A stretch of 52,769 bases of DNA from positions 1 to 52,769 of the forward strand of contig JAICLE010000012.1 of NCBI GenBank assembly GCA_025927545.1. The letters run 5' to 3'. The translations under genes and the position numbers were made by a program. Of the stretch, positions 50,091 to 52,769 are shown one piece after another; positions within the stretch are counted from its first letter, which is position 1; every line of letters begins with the position of its first letter. This stretch comes from Gemmatimonadales bacterium. Lineage in GTDB: Bacteria; Gemmatimonadota; Gemmatimonadetes; Gemmatimonadales; GWC2-71-9. The notes under the pieces were generated by a model that worked only from the letters and a program-made list of their open reading frames with translations, searched no databases and was not told the DNA's origin.

Positions 50091-50570
50091 CTACCGTTTG
50101 CTCCGGCTGCCGGAGCGCTTGGCGCGGCTTCCCGTGCTCTTCCGCGAGGCACTCTTGCGGGCGGTGCTCTTCCGTGAGGTACTCTTCCGTGAGGTGCTCT
50201 TCCGGGATGTGCTCTTGCGCGACGAGCTCTTGCGCGCGCTGCCGGACGAGGACCGCTTCCGGCTCCCGCCCGCGGCTTTCCGCTTCCGAGTTGCCGCAGC
50301 TTTCCGGGCCGACGCCGAGCGGGCCGACTTGGGCCGCGCGGCCGAGGCGCGTCCGCCGGCCCTGCCGCCCTTCCGCGACGAGCTCCTGCTGGTCTTCTTG
50401 CCCCGGCCCGAGCCGCTCTTCTTCCCGCCGCCGGATTCCTTGTTCACCGTGGCCCAGGCTCGCCGTTCCGCTTCGTCCTTCGAGACTCCCCGGTCCTCGT
50501 AACCTTCCTCGATGTGGTGAGCCTTCCGCTTCTGCTTGCCGGTGTACGCCGACTTGTCGCCGCGCGGCAT
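50091..50570 (-). CDS. Plasmid-stabilisation-like N-domain with histone-tail-like SRKST repeats
   Basis: 159 aa. Residues 1-50 (MPRGDKSAYTGKQKRKAHHI, YEDRGVSKDEAERRAWATVNKESGG in part) match a small family often annotated as plasmid stabilisation protein. The remainder is Lys/Arg/Ser/Ala-rich and ends with six pentapeptides (four SRKST, ARKSA, SRKST), like histone H1 or HupB tails. The DNA is correspondingly a 15-bp tandem repeat. The composition predicts nucleic-acid binding (inference). The start is at 50570. A CRP-like promoter (S5) lies upstream. Confidence 0.7.
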   Translation of the reverse strand: MPRGDKSAYTGKQKRKAHHIEEGYEDRGVSKDEAERRAWATVNKESGGGKKSGSGRGKKTSRSSSRKGGRAGGRASAARPKSARSASARKAAATRKRKAAGGSRKRSSSGSARKSSSRKSTSRKSTSRKSTSRKSTARKSASRKSTGSRAKRSGSRSKR

Positions 50571-50602
50571 GGTGTCGTCTCCCGAGTGAGTAGACGGACA
50601 GG

Positions 50603-50645
50603 AACATCGAGCCGCGCGGCCGGCGGGTCGGTGCCCCGGGTCACA
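50603..50645 (-). promoter_or_regulatory. Class II CRP-like promoter, site S5
   Basis: Minus strand: TGTGACCCGGGGCACC (50645-50630), 21 bp, GATGTT (50608-50603). The left half matches fully and the right half has one change in the core (GCAC). Same spacing as S1-S4. It serves the SRKST protein gene. Confidence 0.6.
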
Positions 50646-50650
50646 CCTGG

Positions 50651-50690
50651 TGATAAAAAGGTGGGTGGAACGGGCACGAATGCCCGTTCC
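50651..50690 (-). terminator. Intrinsic terminator downstream of the isochorismatase-like gene
   Basis: Minus strand: a perfect 10-bp stem GGAACGGGCA/TGCCCGTTCC with a 4-nt loop, followed by a T5 tract (50659-50655). It lies about 180 bp past the stop at 50874 and insulates the S5 promoter. The stretch 50691-50873 holds no gene. Confidence 0.7.
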
Positions 50691-50873
50691 CGCGAGATGA
50701 TTGGAGAAGGGGGGAGTGATGGGAAGAAACAGCGAGAGCAGGGGATCGAATGGCCCGCCCGGCCTCAGAGCAGGGAGCTCAGGGTTTTTTCGGACGTCTC
50801 GCAAAGTGCCTTTCGGTCCTACTCCCACTAGGCACGAAAATAGGGAGCGGGGCAGGGGCCGCTGTGCCCTGCA

Positions 50874-51539
50874 TCACACGCTGAGGGCCAGGTAGCGCTC
50901 GAGCGTTCGGCCGGAGAGGATGCCGGCCGAGGTCACCTCCTGCACGCCGCGCTCGCGCCAGCTCTGCAGAAGCGGGTCTGCCTTCTCGGGATAGATGGCA
51001 CGGATCGCATCCGTCACCAGGAACAGCTCGGATCTGGGCGAGTGCCGCAGCAGACCCTCGACCGTGTACCGGTCGCAGAAATCCGTGGCGACGCCATAGA
51101 TGACGATGGCCTCGGGCTCAAGGGTGCGCAGCAGTGTCTGGACGTTGGCATTGGTGAAGACGTCAACCGTGCGCTTGTGCAGCATGAAGTCTCCCCGGTG
51201 CGCCAGGATCCGGTGCGACAGCGCTCCCGGATCCTCCAGCTCGGGCTCGATGACCAACGGATCCTTGAGCGCGGTCTCCGCGATCTTGAGCTGGCCGGGA
51301 GTGCCCCGCATGCAGTGGGGCGGAAAGGTGGTGCTCCAGTCGGGCGCATCGCTGATCTCGGCGTCCGACGCCTCGTGGTTGTCAGCGGAGGCGACGACCG
51401 GCACTCGGTGCGCATGGGCAAAGCCGGTCAACGCTTCGAGCGCGGGAATGATTTCTTCGCTGCCCGGCACGTAGAGCTTGCCGTCCGAGCGCATGAAGTC
51501 GTACAGGGTGTCGACGTCCCAGAAGATCAATCGGGTCAT
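50874..51539 (-). CDS. Isochorismatase-fold cysteine hydrolase (nicotinamidase-like)
   Basis: 221 aa. The triad is readable: Asp in FWDVDTLYDFM, Lys in FMLHKRTVDVF, Cys in GVATDFCDRYTVEG. A putative metal site is suggested by SADNHEASDAE. It resembles nicotinamidase/pyrazinamidase and related amidases, which feed NAD salvage, but the substrate cannot be fixed. The ATG at 51539 has GGAG 6 nt upstream; an ATG at 51554 does not. It is divergent from the Omp85 gene. Confidence 0.8.
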   Translation of the reverse strand: MTRLIFWDVDTLYDFMRSDGKLYVPGSEEIIPALEALTGFAHAHRVPVVASADNHEASDAEISDAPDWSTTFPPHCMRGTPGQLKIAETALKDPLVIEPELEDPGALSHRILAHRGDFMLHKRTVDVFTNANVQTLLRTLEPEAIVIYGVATDFCDRYTVEGLLRHSPRSELFLVTDAIRAIYPEKADPLLQSWRERGVQEVTSAGILSGRTLERYLALSV

Positions 51540-51752
51540 GTCGGCTCCAGTCACGCGTGAAGGCCGGTCATTTGCGGGACCGGCCGTTGTTTCAATCTAT
51601 CGCACCCGGCGGTGCATACGAGTGGGCCCGTGGGCATGCGTGCCGGCTTCCGACCTCCCGCCCCGTGTTGACTTCCGCCCAGCCCCCTCGTAAATCCCGG
51701 CTGTTTCCCGACCCGTGGTCCTCCCTACCCTGTCGTTCCACGGAGGCAGTGC

Positions 51753-52769
51753 ATGCCGGAGAGTGTCTCGCGTGGCGCGTTGCGCGCGCACGGGCTCGTG
51801 CTTCTCCTGTCGGCCTGGGCGCCGGTGCTGGCCGCGCAGGTGCCCCAGGTGGAGACGGCGCCGCAGCCGGCGGACACCGCCGCCGCGACGCCCGGCGCAC
51901 GCTGGCGCACCAGTTGGTTCCCCTACCTGACCGGCGGAGCCAACGACACTCCGGTGCTGAACTTCCGGGTACGCCACTGGCAGCCCGCCGAGTACGAAGC
52001 GCGGACCACCTATACCGCGGCGGTGAACGCCGACGCCGGGATCTCCACGCGCGGCAGCCGCTACGCCTCCGTGCAGTTCAAGGCGCCCGGGCTGTGGGAC
52101 GGCTGGCGCCTCTCGGCGCAGGCGGTGGCCGAACGACAGAGCCGCTACGGCTATTTCGGGTTGGGGAACGGGACCACCTACGACGGCGACGCCGTGGGCC
52201 CGGACGATCCGTATCTCTACCGGCTGCGCCGCACCCGCTACCGGGCCGCAGTCGAGGTGACGCGGCGGATTCGCGGGCCGTTTCAGGCCGCCCTGCTGGG
52301 CGAGGTGCAGCACGCGAACTTCACGTCACTGCCCGGTCCGTCCATCTTCGCGACCGAGTTTCCGTCCGGCGAGCTGAAACAGGACGACGTGTCGGGGCGG
52401 CTGGCGCTGATCTATGACACGCGGGACAACGAGTACAACACCCACCAGGGACTGCTGCTCGAGGCCGGATCGCAGGTGGGAAGCGGCGGAGAGGGATATA
52501 CCCGGCAGTATGTCGTGCTGCGCGGCTATCTGCAGGTGCGGGAGGGGACGGTACTGGCCGCACGGATCGCCGGCTCGGGAATGGGCGGCACGCCGTCCCT
52601 CGACAGCCGGTTCGCGATCCCGGCCTGGGAGTCGCTCATCCCGGTGCTGGGCGGACAGAACTCCAACCGCGGGCTCGACTACGGGCGGCTGACGGGCAGG
52701 GGAACCCTGTTCGGCAACTTCGAGGTGCGCCACGACCTGCTGCCCTTCGGCGACCTGGGCGCGGTGACC
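51753..52769 (+). CDS. Omp85/surface-antigen (BamA-like) protein, truncated by window end
   Basis: 339 codons to the window edge with no stop. A signal peptide ends near VLAAQ. No POTRA repeats are obvious; the sequence goes into barrel strands early (WRTSWFPYLTGGANDTP). The family marks are LALIYDTRDNEYNTHQGLLLEAG and, near the edge, LGGQNSNRGLDYGRLTGRG then LFGNFEVRHDLLPF, which parallel the Omp85 YDTRDN and RGY regions. It resembles patatin-associated or short surface-antigen barrels more than full BamA. GGAGG lies 6 nt before the ATG. Confidence 0.75.
   Translation, partial: MPESVSRGALRAHGLVLLLSAWAPVLAAQVPQVETAPQPADTAAATPGARWRTSWFPYLTGGANDTPVLNFRVRHWQPAEYEARTTYTAAVNADAGISTRGSRYASVQFKAPGLWDGWRLSAQAVAERQSRYGYFGLGNGTTYDGDAVGPDDPYLYRLRRTRYRAAVEVTRRIRGPFQAALLGEVQHANFTSLPGPSIFATEFPSGELKQDDVSGRLALIYDTRDNEYNTHQGLLLEAGSQVGSGGEGYTRQYVVLRGYLQVREGTVLAARIAGSGMGGTPSLDSRFAIPAWESLIPVLGGQNSNRGLDYGRLTGRGTLFGNFEVRHDLLPFGDLGAVT

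Noticed and set aside
1-52769. tRNA, rRNA, CRISPR, insertion sequences
   Set aside because: No cloverleaf with CCA-end context, no rRNA-like stretch, no regular spaced repeats and no transposase motifs were seen by eye; weak tRNAs could be missed without a covariance search.

Overview
The window is GC-rich, gene-dense bacterial chromosome with mostly short intergenic gaps and many 1-4 bp start/stop overlaps. No rRNA, tRNA, CRISPR array, transposase or phage module was seen. The gene mix (TonB and Omp85 outer-membrane proteins, egtBDA ergothioneine genes, Ku with split LigD modules, tandem BON and general-stress proteins, a sufE-rho pair, a standalone cimA) suggests a diderm, free-living soil-type bacterium. 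Gemmatimonadota is my best guess, from overall style rather than from a marker gene.

Layout. 0-5.3 kb: Mur ligase (cut or starting at the window edge), a TonB-like/carboxypeptidase-regulatory hybrid, a tail-anchored AAA+ ATPase, a small stress protein, an alpha/beta hydrolase and a small DUF4031-like gene. 5.3-8.3 kb: a secreted Asp/Ser/Pro-rich protein, two tandem BON proteins with Gly/Tyr/Gln-rich N-termini, and a degenerate receiver. 8.3-14.7 kb (minus): arginase, eutC, a five-gene cassette (ATL, YihY, DUF3618, holin-X, helical protein), then eutB. 14.7-17 kb (plus): O-antigen ligase-like protein and a SOD-like lipoprotein. 17-21 kb (minus): sulfurtransferase, quinone oxidoreductase, lipoprotein, two Gly-zipper stress paralogs. 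21-28 kb (minus): egtA, egtD, egtB, a flavin disulfide reductase and cimA behind an attenuator. 28-32 kb (plus): prolyl oligopeptidase, sufE, rho. 32-38.7 kb (minus): serC, serA, DUF1015, a two-gene osmolyte ABC transporter and a membrane protein. 39-43.9 kb (plus): GYF-like membrane protein, Ku, LigD polymerase module, ATP-dependent ligase, a small secreted protein. 44-49.2 kb (plus): an operon of receiver, TonB-dependent receptor, YfiR and hybrid histidine kinase. 49.3-52.8 kb: beta-barrel protein, histone-tail-like SRKST protein, isochorismatase-fold hydrolase and a truncated Omp85 protein.

The most striking signal is regulatory. Upstream of five stress-type genes or operons (starts 3978, 7535, 19910, 21065, 50570), and probably of ku, sits a CRP-like palindrome (TGTGA-N6-TCACA type) followed by exactly 21 bp and a -10-like hexamer (TACGTT, TAGGTT, TACCTT, TAACTT, GATGTT, GATTAT). 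This centres the palindrome at -41.5, the class II CRP activator position. It suggests one CRP/FNR-family regulator, not encoded here, controls envelope-stress, chromatin-like and perhaps NHEJ functions.

The second strong signal is a complete transcription attenuator ahead of cimA: a near-leaderless 26-codon leader peptide with four Leu and two Ile codons, a 12-bp terminator with a T tract, and an antiterminator that uses the distal leader codons. Other points are a eutB/eutC pair split by an envelope cassette, an AT-rich patch with DnaA-box-like sequences before ku where gene polarity changes, intergenic CGGAARGA octamer arrays, and a 37-bp inverted repeat between ku and the LigD polymerase gene.
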